64,000 bases of DNA from Porphyromonadaceae bacterium UBA7203 (GCA_002490725.1 DKUN01000013.1:30020-94019), one strand, 5' to 3'. Shown: positions 50,727 through 61,023, counted from the first letter of the stretch. A program made the numbers and translations. Notes: generated by a model from the letters alone, not told the origin.

Positions 50727-52400
50727 ATGAAAAGAAGCATAATTCTGATTTCAAGTATGGCGGTCGGGGTAGCCTCGCTGATGGCTCAGGGTGCTACCGA
50801 TCTGTTCACCCTTTCGGGGAGCCAGTTGCGCGGCACCGCGCGCTATGTGTCGATGGCGGGTGCGTTCGGCGCTCTTGGAGGCGACATTTCGACTCTCACG
50901 CAGAACCCGGCCGGTATCGGCGTTTATCGCAGCAGCGATATTACGGCGACGCTTGATATTGACCCTCAGCGCGTAACGCTGGGCAATACCGGCTCGCAGG
51001 CCTATACCGACAAGAGCACTTTCGCGGCCTGTAATAACTTTGGCTATGTCGGAGCCGTGAATCTCGGAAATTCGATTATGCCATATTTTCAGTGGGGCGC
51101 GAGCTATAATCGCATTAACTCGTTTAACAGGCAGTATCGCGGATATTTTCCGACAATCAACACTTCCTGGTCCAATGCCGTAGCCTACACCTCGGCCGGT
51201 TACCCCGAGGGTATGCTGTTCGGCACGGAAAAGTATGATCCCTTTTTTGACTCATCGGCCGACTGGCTGTCGGTTCTTGCCTATAACACGATGCTGATAA
51301 ACCCGAGTCCGCTTCCCGGCGCGACCGACGGTCAGTATGTCGGCTTGTTTCAAGGTAACTCATCGGGCAATGCCGAGGTCGACGTGGTCGAGCGCGGTTA
51401 TGTCGACGAGTATTCAATCAACTTCGGCGGTAATTTCTCCGATATGATTTACTGGGGCATCGGTTTCGGAATTCGTGACCTCAGCTTTACGCGCACGGCC
51501 AATTATAACGAGCAAATCAGCAATGCGTGGGTGCCCGTGAGCAATGATGAAGAGAATGGAATGCAATACGGCACCGGTGCGGCCGAGTGGGGCATCGACA
51601 CCTATCAGCACGTTTCCGGCTCGGGCTTTAATCTGAAACTCGGACTGATTTTTAAACCAGTCAACGAGTTTCGTCTCGGCCTGGCCGTGCATACGCCTAC
51701 CTGGTACAAACTTGACTTCCATCAGAGAGCCGAAGTGCTCTATGGTCTCGGCTTTTTCGATGACAAAACGGGCTACTATACCTTCGATAATTATCCCGGA
51801 GGCGACGATAATCCGTATGCGTCGACCGGCGATGGCTTCTGGAGCCGCTCGATTAAGACTCCCTGGCGCGTCATGGCCTCGGCGGCAGGCGTAGTCGGCG
51901 GTCGCTTCATTATCTCGGCCGACTATGTGTATGAAGCATATAACAACATGGCCGAGACCGGAAATGACGCGAGCGTTGAGGTGGCCGAAGATGTCAAGCA
52001 GTACTATCAGGGCTCGCATGAGTTGCGGCTTGGTGCAGAGCTGCGCATCACTCCCCGGTTTTCGCTGCGCGCCGGTTACGGCTATAAGTCGACTGCCGCC
52101 AAATCTGCGGCGTCAAATGCGGGCGAGTATATCTACACTTCGGGCGTGAATTCGATGTATGCTTTTGACGGCGACCGCCATAACGTTACCTTCGGCCTGG
52201 GCTATCGCTTCGGTCAGTTCTATGCTGACGTGGCCTATGTTCACACCTCTCAGCAGTCGCAGTGGTACGCTTTCTCGCCATTCCCTCGCCAGAACAACTC
52301 GACATATTCTCTGATGAGCGATGCGTCGGCAAGCGCCCCGAGTGCCGTTCTTACCGATACTCACAACCGTATAGCTCTCACCATCGGCTATCGCTTCTGA
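50727..52400 (+). CDS. OmpP1/FadL/TodX-type outer-membrane transporter
   Basis: 557 residues. Signal peptide about 1-20 (ending LMAQ). The N-terminal hatch region ARYVSMAGAFGALGGDISTLTQNPAGIGVY is the clearest family signature; the rest is strand-rich and ends IALTIGYRF with a terminal Phe. FadL proteins let hydrophobic compounds cross the outer membrane. It follows the low-complexity gene in the same direction by 66 bases; co-transcription is possible but not shown. Confidence 0.92.
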   Translation: MKRSIILISSMAVGVASLMAQGATDLFTLSGSQLRGTARYVSMAGAFGALGGDISTLTQNPAGIGVYRSSDITATLDIDPQRVTLGNTGSQAYTDKSTFAACNNFGYVGAVNLGNSIMPYFQWGASYNRINSFNRQYRGYFPTINTSWSNAVAYTSAGYPEGMLFGTEKYDPFFDSSADWLSVLAYNTMLINPSPLPGATDGQYVGLFQGNSSGNAEVDVVERGYVDEYSINFGGNFSDMIYWGIGFGIRDLSFTRTANYNEQISNAWVPVSNDEENGMQYGTGAAEWGIDTYQHVSGSGFNLKLGLIFKPVNEFRLGLAVHTPTWYKLDFHQRAEVLYGLGFFDDKTGYYTFDNYPGGDDNPYASTGDGFWSRSIKTPWRVMASAAGVVGGRFIISADYVYEAYNNMAETGNDASVEVAEDVKQYYQGSHELRLGAELRITPRFSLRAGYGYKSTAAKSAASNAGEYIYTSGVNSMYAFDGDRHNVTFGLGYRFGQFYADVAYVHTSQQSQWYAFSPFPRQNNSTYSLMSDASASAPSAVLTDTHNRIALTIGYRF

Positions 52401-52427
52401 TTCAAGCCGCTATTGAGCAATATCATT

Positions 52428-52459
52428 GCAGGCGGGCGCCATTACGGCAGCCCGCCTGT
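52428..52459 (+). terminator. Hairpin after the FadL-like gene
   Basis: CAGGCGGGC and GCCCGCCTG (52429-52437 and 52450-52458) form a 9-bp stem extended by one G-T pair, with TGTTTATT after it. Confidence 0.75.
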
Positions 52460-52516
52460 GTTTATTCCGGCGGGCGGCGGGCGGTGAGGTTTTAGGTGTT
52501 TTTATGAATTTTTTGT

Positions 52517-52546
52517 TTTGGGGTTGGAAAAAATTGTCTAAATTTG
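52517..52546 (+). promoter_or_regulatory. Promoter of the 52.5-64 kb gene run
   Basis: TTTG at 52517-52520, 18 bases, TAAATTTG at 52539-52546; leader of about 18 bases to ATG 52570. Confidence 0.7.
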
Positions 52547-52569
52547 TAGGTTGAATTACGAATACTCTT

Positions 52570-53472
52570 ATGAAACGATTTAGCTTGTTGATTGCCGGCT
52601 TGTTGATTGCTCTCGGCGCATGCGCCCAGGGCGCTACGCTGTTTGCATATCCCGTGGCGCCGGAGTCGCTTCCGTTCGGACGTCCCCGCGCCAATTATGT
52701 CGTAGAGCATTTCTGGGACGCCATGCCCTGGAAAACCGCCCATACCATGCCGATGAAGATGGAGAACACGCTGCGCGGCTTTGCCGACTTCCTTCCTATT
52801 GCGTCGGCCGACACGGTACATCGCTCAGTCAACAAGCTGATTGCCGGCGCACGCAAGAAAGCCGAGTGTTTCGACGCTCTGATGACTATGGCTGAGGCGA
52901 CGTTTTATTCCGACACGGCCTACCTTTATTCCGACGAGGTTTACCTGCCCTTTGTCGAGGCTGCATCGAAGTTCAAGAAGTTACCTGCCGAGCGTCGCGA
53001 GCGTTATGCTCGCCAGGCACATGTAATCAAGGCTTCGTCGGAGGGCATGACGCTTCCCGAAATCACGGCGCGACGCAGCGACGGCTCGGAGTTCGCACTT
53101 AACGACACGGTGTCGGGTGCGATGACCTATGTAATCATCATTGAGCAGCCCGGTTCATCGCGTTTTGACCGCGTGCGTTTTGCGGCCAATCATGCAGTCA
53201 ATTCCCTGGCCGAGGCTGGGCTGATAAAGCTGATGCTCATCTATGCCGGCGAGGCTCCCGAGCAATGGTGGCTCACCACGGCCGGCCTTTCCGGAAGCTG
53301 GAGCGTCGGAGAGTTGCCCGATGCCGCCGAGTGGTTTGACCTTCGCCAGTCGCCCGGCGTCTATCTGCTTGACGGCAAAATGACGGTTACGGCCAAGATG
53401 ATGCCTGTCGACGTCTTGATTGCGAACTGCGAGAATCTGGTTAACTCGATTAACAGAAGTATTGTCGAATGA
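52570..53472 (+). CDS. DUF5106 protein with thioredoxin-like C-terminus
   Basis: 300 residues. N-terminal segment LLIALGAC (Cys18) reads as a lipobox. The DUF5106 region (about 30-150) precedes a part with SEGMTLPEITARRSDGSEFALND and YVIIIEQPGSSRFDRV, which is thioredoxin-like but lacks the CxxC pair, so it is unlikely to be a disulfide reductase. First gene of the long run; overlaps mnmA by four bases. Confidence 0.82.
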   Translation: MKRFSLLIAGLLIALGACAQGATLFAYPVAPESLPFGRPRANYVVEHFWDAMPWKTAHTMPMKMENTLRGFADFLPIASADTVHRSVNKLIAGARKKAECFDALMTMAEATFYSDTAYLYSDEVYLPFVEAASKFKKLPAERRERYARQAHVIKASSEGMTLPEITARRSDGSEFALNDTVSGAMTYVIIIEQPGSSRFDRVRFAANHAVNSLAEAGLIKLMLIYAGEAPEQWWLTTAGLSGSWSVGELPDAAEWFDLRQSPGVYLLDGKMTVTAKMMPVDVLIANCENLVNSINRSIVE

Positions 53473-54521
53473 GAGTCGCAGCGCTGATTTCAGGCGGCGT
53501 TGACAGTGCCGTCGCAGTTCACAGGCTTGTTGAGCAGGGTCATGATATCCACCTCTTTTACATACGCATAGGCCTCGATAACGGCGAGGGCGACTGCTCA
53601 GCCGAGGAGGATATAGAAATGTGTCAGTACATTGCCGCGCACTACGGCCTGCCGTTTGATGTGGTGTCGCTCCATCAGGAGTACTGGGACTCGGTTATGG
53701 CCTATGCGCTTGACACGGTGAGTCGCGGATTGACCCCGAATCCGGATATAATGTGTAACCGCCTCATCAAGTTCGGCTACTTTGAAGAGCGCTGGGGCCG
53801 TGAATTTGACAAAACAGCTACCGGCCATTATGCGCGCACACTGACCGGCGACGACGGGCTGGTTTATCTCGCAACGGCTCCCGATCCGGTAAAGGACCAG
53901 ACCGACTTTCTGGCGCGCATAACCTACGCTCAGCTCGCCCACGCCATGTTCCCTATAGGCGATATTCCGAAGAGCGAGGTGCGCCGCCTGGCCATAGCAG
54001 CCAATCTGCCCAACGCCTATCGTCGTGACAGTCAGGGAATATGCTTTCTGGGTAATATCAACTACAACGACTTTATTCGCCGTCACCTCGGCGAGCGTCC
54101 CGGCGCCATTGTCGAACTCGAAACCGGACGCAAACTCGGCGAGCATCGCGGCATATGGTTTCACACCATCGGTCAGCGCAAGGGTCTCGGCCTGAGCGGC
54201 GGTCCATGGTTCGTTGTGCGCAAAAACATCGACGACAATGTGCTCTATGTCAGTCGCGGCTATGACACCGAAAAGCAGTATGGACGCGAAATCATACTCG
54301 ATGAGATGCACTGGATTACGCGCAATCCGGGCCTGACGGAAATATCGTTCAAGAACCGCCACATGCCCGAATTCATTCCCGGACGGCTCGAACTGCTCGA
54401 TGACGGTCGCTATCGGATTGAGAGCGAATTGAAGGTTCAAGGCATCGCTCCGGGCCAATTTGCGGTTATTTATGACCGCGACCACACCATTTGCCATGGT
54501 TCAGCTGTTATAACCTTATAA
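53469..54521 (+). CDS. mnmA: tRNA-specific 2-thiouridylase MnmA
   Basis: 350 residues. Thiolates uridine 34 of tRNA-Lys, Glu and Gln. The PP-loop SGGVDSAV is near residue 8-15, the first catalytic Cys is in NPDIMCNRLIKFG, and the second in QGICFLGN. Bacteroidetes members are a little shorter than in E. coli. It overlaps the DUF5106 gene by four bases. Confidence 0.96.
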   Translation: MRVAALISGGVDSAVAVHRLVEQGHDIHLFYIRIGLDNGEGDCSAEEDIEMCQYIAAHYGLPFDVVSLHQEYWDSVMAYALDTVSRGLTPNPDIMCNRLIKFGYFEERWGREFDKTATGHYARTLTGDDGLVYLATAPDPVKDQTDFLARITYAQLAHAMFPIGDIPKSEVRRLAIAANLPNAYRRDSQGICFLGNINYNDFIRRHLGERPGAIVELETGRKLGEHRGIWFHTIGQRKGLGLSGGPWFVVRKNIDDNVLYVSRGYDTEKQYGREIILDEMHWITRNPGLTEISFKNRHMPEFIPGRLELLDDGRYRIESELKVQGIAPGQFAVIYDRDHTICHGSAVITL

Positions 54522-54537
54522 TTGTGAATTCGGATTT

Positions 54538-55104
54538 ATGGAACAGAAACGCATCAGACTCACGGTTATGGGAATGAGCACCGGCGAGATTTCGCGCGGT
54601 GCCTATGCCTTGATTCTCGCGCAGGTCGACGGCCCGGTCAAGATTCCGATCGTAATAGCCGAGGCAGAGGCGCGCTCGATTGCCGCGCGCATGGAGCATC
54701 TGACACTGCCGCGTCCGATGACCCACGACCTGTTTGCCTCGTTTGCCCAGGCCTTCGGCATCGCCATGGTCGAAGTGTTTATCCATAAGTTTGAAGACGG
54801 GGTGTTTCACTCCGAAATCACCTTTACCGACGGCGAGCGCCGGGTTACGTTCGACTCGCGCACGTCTGACGCCGTTGCCATTGCCATGCGCACCGGCTCG
54901 CCTATCTATACCACCGAAGAAATTCTTCATGAATGTGGCTTCATCATGGAAGAACAGGCTCCGGCTGAAGCCGCTGCCGCCAAGACTCCTGCCGAACAGA
55001 CCGTCGAGGAGCTCGAGCGGCTGCGCGACGAGGCCGTGGAGTCGGAAGACTATGAGGAAGCCCGACGTCTGACCGAAATCATAAACCAAAAGAAAAGCAT
55101 ATGA
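54538..55104 (+). CDS. Bifunctional nuclease family protein (DUF151) with UVR motif
   Basis: 188 residues. The DUF151 domain (about 1-135, with VDGPVKIPIVIAEAEARSIA and RTSDAVAIAMRTGSPIY) is followed by a short helical UvrB/UvrC-type motif (EELERLRDEAVESEDYEEAR). Characterised relatives cut single- and double-stranded nucleic acid. The UVR motif hints at a partner, such as UvrA/UvrB or a Clp adaptor, none of which is in view. Confidence 0.9.
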   Translation: MEQKRIRLTVMGMSTGEISRGAYALILAQVDGPVKIPIVIAEAEARSIAARMEHLTLPRPMTHDLFASFAQAFGIAMVEVFIHKFEDGVFHSEITFTDGERRVTFDSRTSDAVAIAMRTGSPIYTTEEILHECGFIMEEQAPAEAAAAKTPAEQTVEELERLRDEAVESEDYEEARRLTEIINQKKSI

Positions 55105-56456
55105 ATAACCGCAGTCTGAAAGCCCGGCTTTCATTAATGAATTTTATGGAGTTCGCCGTGTGGGGCGCATACCTGATTTCAATGGGTATGTTTCTCGGCG
55201 GCAACGGCCTCGGCCCTCAAGTTTTCTGGTTCTATACCGTTCAGGGCATCGTTTCGATAATCATGCCTGCATTGATCGGCATTGTTGCCGACCGGTGGAT
55301 TCCGGCCCAGATAACGCTGAGCCTCTGCCACTTTATTGCCGGCGTTTTCATGATTGCCACCGGCTTCGTGGCGTCCTCGCAGCTTGCGGCCGGGGGCACA
55401 CTTGAGTTCGGGCTTATTTTTACGCTCTATACCATTTCGGTGGCTTTCTTTATGCCCACCATCGGTCTGTCGAATTCAGTGGCCTTTGTAGGCCTTGAAA
55501 AGTACGGTCTGAGCACTGTGACCGACTTTCCGCCCATCCGCGTTTTCGGCACGGTAGGTTTTATCTGTGCCGAACTCTTTGTCAACTTCGTCAGCTTTGG
55601 CGACGGCGTGACGATTCAGCACAGCTACACACAGTTCTACACCTCGGGTGTGTTGAGCCTGCTGCTGGCCGCTTACTGTTTCACCCTGCCTTCGTGTCCG
55701 GTCAACAAGGGAGCTGCCAAGAGCCTTGCCGAAGCCCTCGGCCTCAAGGCATTCCATCTGTTCAAGCAGAAAAAAATGGCCATATTCTTCATCTTCAGCA
55801 TGCTGCTCGGCGTTTCGCTGCAGATAACCAATACCTACGGCTCAAGTTTTATCAACCACTTCAACGAACTCGCTGAATACAGTGGCGGCTTCTGGGCCAA
55901 GAACCCGACATTCCTCATTTCAATTTCGCAGTGTGCCGAAGCATTGTGCATTCTGCTCATTCCTTTCTGCCTCAAGCGTTTCGGCATCAAAGGTGTAATG
56001 CTTATGGCAATGTTTGCCTGGGTGCTCCGCTTCGGTTTCTTCGGAATCGGCAACACCAACTATCCCGGCGTGATATTCCTGATTCTCAGCTGCATCGTCT
56101 ATGGCGTAGCGTTCGACTTTTTCAATGTCAGCGGCGGCATCTATGTCGACTCCCAGACCGACCCTGCCCAGCGCTCGTCGGCCCAGGGCCTGTTCATGCT
56201 GATGACCAACGGTATCGGCGCCTCGCTCGGCACTTTCATTGCCGGTAACTGCGTGGTTAACCGCCTTGTCGACACACGCACCATGTCAATTGAAGAGCAG
56301 AGCGCCGGCTGGACCGAATCATGGCTTATATTTGCCGCCTATGCTCTTGTGGTGGCAGTTCTGTTCATGTTCATATTCAAAGAACCCAAAAACCAGAAAC
56401 CCGACTCCGCCGAAGTCGCCAAGGCTGAAAACGAGAGTCTGCTTACCGACAAATGA
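55101..56456 (+). CDS. Nucleoside permease, MFS (NupG-like)
   Basis: 451 residues and about 12 hydrophobic helices. FMEFAVWGAYLISMGMFL at the start and IGIVADRWIP in the loop between helices 2 and 3 are the family marks. It probably imports nucleosides with protons. Overlaps the nuclease gene by four bases, so nucleic-acid breakdown and nucleoside uptake may be linked. Confidence 0.9.
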   Translation: MNNRSLKARLSLMNFMEFAVWGAYLISMGMFLGGNGLGPQVFWFYTVQGIVSIIMPALIGIVADRWIPAQITLSLCHFIAGVFMIATGFVASSQLAAGGTLEFGLIFTLYTISVAFFMPTIGLSNSVAFVGLEKYGLSTVTDFPPIRVFGTVGFICAELFVNFVSFGDGVTIQHSYTQFYTSGVLSLLLAAYCFTLPSCPVNKGAAKSLAEALGLKAFHLFKQKKMAIFFIFSMLLGVSLQITNTYGSSFINHFNELAEYSGGFWAKNPTFLISISQCAEALCILLIPFCLKRFGIKGVMLMAMFAWVLRFGFFGIGNTNYPGVIFLILSCIVYGVAFDFFNVSGGIYVDSQTDPAQRSSAQGLFMLMTNGIGASLGTFIAGNCVVNRLVDTRTMSIEEQSAGWTESWLIFAAYALVVAVLFMFIFKEPKNQKPDSAEVAKAENESLLTDK

Positions 56457-57166
56457 TTCAATTCTTCGCGCCTGACATAGCCTCGAACCCGGTGCTTCCC
56501 GAAGGGGAGTCGCTCCATTGCGTCAAAGTGCTGCGCATGCAGCCCGGCGCTACGGTCGAGGTTATCGACGGAAAAGGGGGCGCCTACACGTGCACGCTCC
56601 TCGAGGCTCACCATAAGCACGCTCTGGTGCGTGTCGACAGTCGCCGCGAGCGTCCGCTTCCGTGGCCCTACCGCCTCACCGTGGCTGTTGCGCCGACCAA
56701 ACATCTCGACCGGATGGAGTGGCTGACCGAGAAGCTCACCGAAGTCGGTGTAAACCGCTTCATTCCGGCCCTGTGCGATCGGTCGGAGCGACGCGAACTG
56801 AAAACCGAGCGAATAGAAAAAATAGCAGTCTCGGCCATGAAGCAGTCGCTGAAGGCCGTGCTGCCTGAAATATGCCCTATGACGCCTGTGCGCCGCATTA
56901 TCGAGGAGTGTGACACGGAAGCCCGCTTCATCTGCTACTGCGACGATGCCGTTGAGCGTCGCCTGCTGGCCCGCGAAATCAAGCCGGGCTGCGATGTTAC
57001 CGTGCTGATAGGGCCCGAAGGTGACTTCTCGCCGGCCGAAGTGGCCCTTGCCCTTGAGCGCGGATTCGTGCCCGTGACCCTCGGCGACAATCGCCTGCGC
57101 ACCGAGACGGCCGCCCTTTTTGCCGCCTCGACCATTCATGTTATCAACCAATTATCACAGCATTGA
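56453..57166 (+). CDS. rsmE: 16S rRNA (uracil1498-N3)-methyltransferase RsmE
   Basis: 237 residues: PUA-like N-terminal domain, then a SPOUT knot with KHLDRMEWLTEKLTEVGV, IGPEGDFSPAEV and LGDNRLRTETAAL. Methylates U1498 near the P site. Overlaps the permease by four bases. Confidence 0.96.
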   Translation: MIQFFAPDIASNPVLPEGESLHCVKVLRMQPGATVEVIDGKGGAYTCTLLEAHHKHALVRVDSRRERPLPWPYRLTVAVAPTKHLDRMEWLTEKLTEVGVNRFIPALCDRSERRELKTERIEKIAVSAMKQSLKAVLPEICPMTPVRRIIEECDTEARFICYCDDAVERRLLAREIKPGCDVTVLIGPEGDFSPAEVALALERGFVPVTLGDNRLRTETAALFAASTIHVINQLSQH

Positions 57167-57168
57167 CG

Positions 57169-57990
57169 ATGACCACACTCGATTACCTGCAATCCTCTCC
57201 GATAAACAACTTTTTTCTGCTCGCCGGACCTTGTGTCATCGAGGGCGAACAGATGGCTCTCGACATCGCGGCCGCGATAGCGCCCGTATGCGCCGAACTC
57301 GGAATTCCCTATGCCTTCAAGGGCAGTTACCGCAAGGCCAACCGCTCGAGGCTCGACTCCTTTACCGGAATCGGCGATCTGGAGGCTCTGCAGATTCTGC
57401 GTAAGGTAGGCCGCGAGTTCGGAGTGCCGGTGGTGACCGACATCCACACCGCCGCCGAGGCCGAGATGGCTGCCGAGTTTGTCGACATTCTTCAGATTCC
57501 GGCCTTTCTGTGCCGTCAGACCGACCTGCTTGTAGCCGCCGCCAAAACGGGCAAGCTCGTCAATATTAAAAAGGGCCAGTTCCTGTCGCCCGAGGCAATG
57601 CAGTTTGCGGTGCAGAAGGTGCTCGACGCCGGCAACAATCAGGTGTTGCTGACCGAGCGCGGCACGACATTCGGCTATCAGGACCTGCTGGTAGACTATC
57701 GCGGCATCCCGACCATGGGAGCCTATGCCCCGGTGGTGCTTGACTGCACCCACTCGCTGCAGCAGCCCAACCAGAGCGCCGGAGTTACCGGCGGACGTCC
57801 GGATCTGATCGAGACTATTGCACGCTGCGGCATCGCTGCCGGCGCCGACGGCCTATTTCTGGAAACCCACCCGATGCCGCAGAATGCCATGAGCGACGGC
57901 GCCAACATGTTGCGGCTCGACCTGCTGCCTGGCCTTCTGCGCCGTCTGAGCGAACTTCGCCGTGCTGTCAACGCCATAAACCAACTTTAA
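57169..57990 (+). CDS. kdsA: 3-deoxy-8-phosphooctulonate synthase (Kdo 8-P synthase)
   Basis: 273 residues. Joins phosphoenolpyruvate and arabinose 5-phosphate for Kdo and hence lipid A-core synthesis. LLAGPCVIEGE, AFKGSYRKANRS and GVPVVTDIHT are the standard motifs. The ATG at 57169 follows the rsmE stop by two bases; a TTG two codons earlier overlaps rsmE. Confidence 0.97.
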   Translation: MTTLDYLQSSPINNFFLLAGPCVIEGEQMALDIAAAIAPVCAELGIPYAFKGSYRKANRSRLDSFTGIGDLEALQILRKVGREFGVPVVTDIHTAAEAEMAAEFVDILQIPAFLCRQTDLLVAAAKTGKLVNIKKGQFLSPEAMQFAVQKVLDAGNNQVLLTERGTTFGYQDLLVDYRGIPTMGAYAPVVLDCTHSLQQPNQSAGVTGGRPDLIETIARCGIAAGADGLFLETHPMPQNAMSDGANMLRLDLLPGLLRRLSELRRAVNAINQL

Positions 57991-58000
57991 TTCATTGGAA

Positions 58001-59605
58001 ATGAAACGTCTGTTCATCACATCATTGCTCGCTGTCGCCGTGGCTGCGCAATCATATGCCGCCGCCCCGTCGCAGGCCGACTTCAACCGTGCGGTCATGC
58101 AGGCCTACGAAGAGATGCTGCGCGAGAACTACAAGGATTATGAAACCCTGTTTCGCCGCGCCAACGCATACTATAACGCCGGCGACTATCTAAAGGCGCT
58201 CGACGACCTCGATTCGGCCCTGAAATATTGCCCGCCGACCGACACCGACACGCTCTTTGCCATCTATGCGCTCCGCGCCGAATGCTTTGCCGGCCTTAAG
58301 CGCTATTCGCGCGCGCTCCCCGAAGCCGACGAGGCGCTCAAGCTTGACCCGATGTCGGCCCCGATGCTCCATCTTCGCGGCTCAATCAACTATGAGCTCG
58401 CCAAGTATGACGCCGCGCGCGCCGACTACTCAAAACTGCAGCGCCTGCAGCCCCGCAGCACCGAGGCCCTTTTCGGCCTTGCTATGGTAGCGGCACGTCA
58501 GAACAATATCGGTCTGGCCACGGATTATATGGACCAGGCCGTGAAGCTCACGCCTAACAGCAGCGCCGTTTACGTTAGCCGCTCGGAGGTGAAAAAACTG
58601 ATTGGCGACTATAACGGTGCGGTCGACGACCTGCTGCTCGCCATGGCCACCGACGGCAACGACCCCGATGCGCTTCCGGCCCTTGTGCGACTGGCCGACA
58701 GCAACTATTCGGCCGTGATTGCCGGTCTGACCGGCGCAATCCGCCAGGCTCCGCGCCAGCCTCTGTTCTACTATCTGCGCGCGTCGATTGCCGCCGCCCA
58801 CTTCCATTACGGTGCCGCCATCGAGGATTTCAAGTATATCATTGACAACGGCCTCTATGACTATTCCGGCCTCTACTGCTCGCTGGCGGAATGTTACTTT
58901 GCGCTGGGCAAGTATCAACTCGCGCTCGACAACGCCGAGCAGGCCCTGGCCACCTATGACCCGGAGCATGACGACGTTTGCCGCTACTTTACCGTTCGCT
59001 CCATGATTCAGCGCGCCATGGGCAATGCCGACAAGGCTCTGCCTACCATTGACCGCGCCCTCGACTTTGCGGCCGAAGATGTCGACGCCCTAACTGAAAA
59101 AGCTCTGGTGCTCGTTGACCTCAAGAAATATAAAGAAGCCTCCGACCTGCTCGGAGAGATAATGATGAGCAATCCCTATGAGCCTATGCCCTACATGCTG
59201 CGCGCGTGGATTGCCAACGACTATCTCAATCAGCCCGGTGCGGCCGCCGCACTCTACGAGCGCGTAATCGACCTTGAGCTTGACCATAGCGAGCGCGTAG
59301 GCTCGATGCTCGGATTTGCCCGCCTCTTCTCAGGCAAGACCCCGATGGCTGTGGCGTGGATGGATGCCATTCTCGCCGAGCCTGACTATGACGGCAAGAA
59401 CCATTACTACGGCGCATGCTTCTATGCGTGGGCCGGTCGCAACGAAAAGGCGCTCGAGTGCGTCGAGGCAGCGCTGAAGGCCGGCTATGCCAACTACTAT
59501 GACTGGGCCGAGCGCAACGACGCGCGCATCAACGTGGCTCCGCTTCGCGATAACCCGGCCTTCAAGTCCCTGCTTGAGCAGTATAAGTCGCTATTTGCTC
59601 TCTGA
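58001..59605 (+). CDS. TPR protein, exported
   Basis: 534 residues. Signal peptide about 1-23 (ending SYAA), then a chain of tetratricopeptide-like helix pairs over most of the length, for example AYYNAGDYLKALDDLDSAL and YFALGKYQLALDNAEQAL. It is probably periplasmic and holds a protein partner. It precedes the GH10-like and S41 genes; the three may form a periplasmic set. Confidence 0.85.
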   Translation: MKRLFITSLLAVAVAAQSYAAAPSQADFNRAVMQAYEEMLRENYKDYETLFRRANAYYNAGDYLKALDDLDSALKYCPPTDTDTLFAIYALRAECFAGLKRYSRALPEADEALKLDPMSAPMLHLRGSINYELAKYDAARADYSKLQRLQPRSTEALFGLAMVAARQNNIGLATDYMDQAVKLTPNSSAVYVSRSEVKKLIGDYNGAVDDLLLAMATDGNDPDALPALVRLADSNYSAVIAGLTGAIRQAPRQPLFYYLRASIAAAHFHYGAAIEDFKYIIDNGLYDYSGLYCSLAECYFALGKYQLALDNAEQALATYDPEHDDVCRYFTVRSMIQRAMGNADKALPTIDRALDFAAEDVDALTEKALVLVDLKKYKEASDLLGEIMMSNPYEPMPYMLRAWIANDYLNQPGAAAALYERVIDLELDHSERVGSMLGFARLFSGKTPMAVAWMDAILAEPDYDGKNHYYGACFYAWAGRNEKALECVEAALKAGYANYYDWAERNDARINVAPLRDNPAFKSLLEQYKSLFAL

Positions 59606-61023
59606 TGGCTATGGCTTTGAGAGCAAGACTGATTTCGCTGCTGATGCTGCTGGTGCTCGCCTCGTTGGGGCAGGCATCGGCCGCGCCGAAGCGTGAGTTT
59701 CGCGGCGCCTGGATTCAGACCATCTATCAAGGCTATGACCGCCGCTCAACCGACGAGAACCGGGCTTATCTGACCGGGCTGCTCGACGAGTTGCACGGGG
59801 CGGGCATCAATGTCGTATTTTTTCAGGTCAGGCCGCGTGCCGACGCGCTTTATCGCAGTTCAATCGAGCCGTGGAGCCGATTCCTGACCGGCGAGGTCGG
59901 CAAGGCGCCATCGCCCGAGTGGGATCCGCTTCAGTTCATGGTTGACGAAGCCCATGCCCGCGGCATGGAGCTGCATGCGTGGATCAACCCCTACCGTGCG
60001 GCAACGGTCGAGGAGTCGGAAACCCTTCCGCCAACCGATCTGCTCAAAAAGGAACCATCGCGCTTTCTTCGCTACGGAAAGGGGTATTACTTCGTTCCGT
60101 CGCTTCAGAAAAATCGCGACTACATATGCCTTGTGGTCAAGGATATCGTTGAACGCTATGAGGTCGACGGAATCCATTTCGACGACTATTTCTATCCCTA
60201 TCCAGAAAAGGGGCTGGCCTTTCCCGACGCCAAGGACTACGCTGCGGCCAAGACCTCGCTGAGTCTCGACGACTGGCGCCGGCGCAATGTTGACCTGCTG
60301 ATTGAACAGGTAAGCGTCATGCTCGACACCGTCAAGCCGTGGATTCGCTTCGGCATAAGCCCGTTCGGCATATGGCGCAACGCACGCATGGACCCGCGAG
60401 GCAGCAAGACTAACGGCCTCTCGAATTTTGACGACCTCTATGCCGACGTGCCCATGTGGGCCGAAAAGGGGTGGATTGACTATCAGATTCCTCAGCTTTA
60501 CTGGCAGATGGACCACAAAGTAGCCCCCTATCGGGAGCTCGCGCCATGGTGGGCCCGCAATTCACGCGGCCGCCACGTCTATATTGGCCAGGACGCCGAA
60601 AACATCATGAAGTTCGACGAACTCGATGCCAAACTCCGCATGGCCGGCAATGTTGACGGCAACTGCTGGTGGTATGCGGCCTCGCTCAAAGGGCTCGCTC
60701 CCCGGCTCCGCAAGTCGGCCTATGCCTGTCAGGCACTTGTTCCAGCCTATCCATGGAAAAAAGTCGACCCCGCCTCGCGTCCGCTCCATCTGCGCTATCA
60801 CCTCGGGTGGCTCCGCTGGGCCGCTGACCCGTCGGCCTCGAAGTGGGTTGTTTATCGCTTTGATTCCGAAGCAGAAGTCGACATTGAAAACCCCGCGGCT
60901 ATCTGTGCCGTTACATATTCGGCGGCATACGTTCCGACGAGCCCCGGAGTCTATGTTGTAACTGCGCTCGACCGTGCAAACGGCGAGTCTGTTCCCTCAT
61001 CACCCATCAAAATTGACCTATGA
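59605..61023 (+). CDS. Family 10 glycosyl-hydrolase-like protein (GHL10)
   Basis: 472 residues. Signal peptide about 1-27 (ending ASAA). The GHL10 barrel begins REFRGAWIQTIYQG and has NVVFFQVRPRADALY, HAWINPYR and VDGIHFDDYFYPY, the last with the likely catalytic acids. A Fn3-like tail closes the protein. Some relatives act on peptidoglycan or other cell-surface glycans. It overlaps its neighbours by one base (upstream) and four bases (downstream). Confidence 0.92.
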   Translation: MAMALRARLISLLMLLVLASLGQASAAPKREFRGAWIQTIYQGYDRRSTDENRAYLTGLLDELHGAGINVVFFQVRPRADALYRSSIEPWSRFLTGEVGKAPSPEWDPLQFMVDEAHARGMELHAWINPYRAATVEESETLPPTDLLKKEPSRFLRYGKGYYFVPSLQKNRDYICLVVKDIVERYEVDGIHFDDYFYPYPEKGLAFPDAKDYAAAKTSLSLDDWRRRNVDLLIEQVSVMLDTVKPWIRFGISPFGIWRNARMDPRGSKTNGLSNFDDLYADVPMWAEKGWIDYQIPQLYWQMDHKVAPYRELAPWWARNSRGRHVYIGQDAENIMKFDELDAKLRMAGNVDGNCWWYAASLKGLAPRLRKSAYACQALVPAYPWKKVDPASRPLHLRYHLGWLRWAADPSASKWVVYRFDSEAEVDIENPAAICAVTYSAAYVPTSPGVYVVTALDRANGESVPSSPIKIDL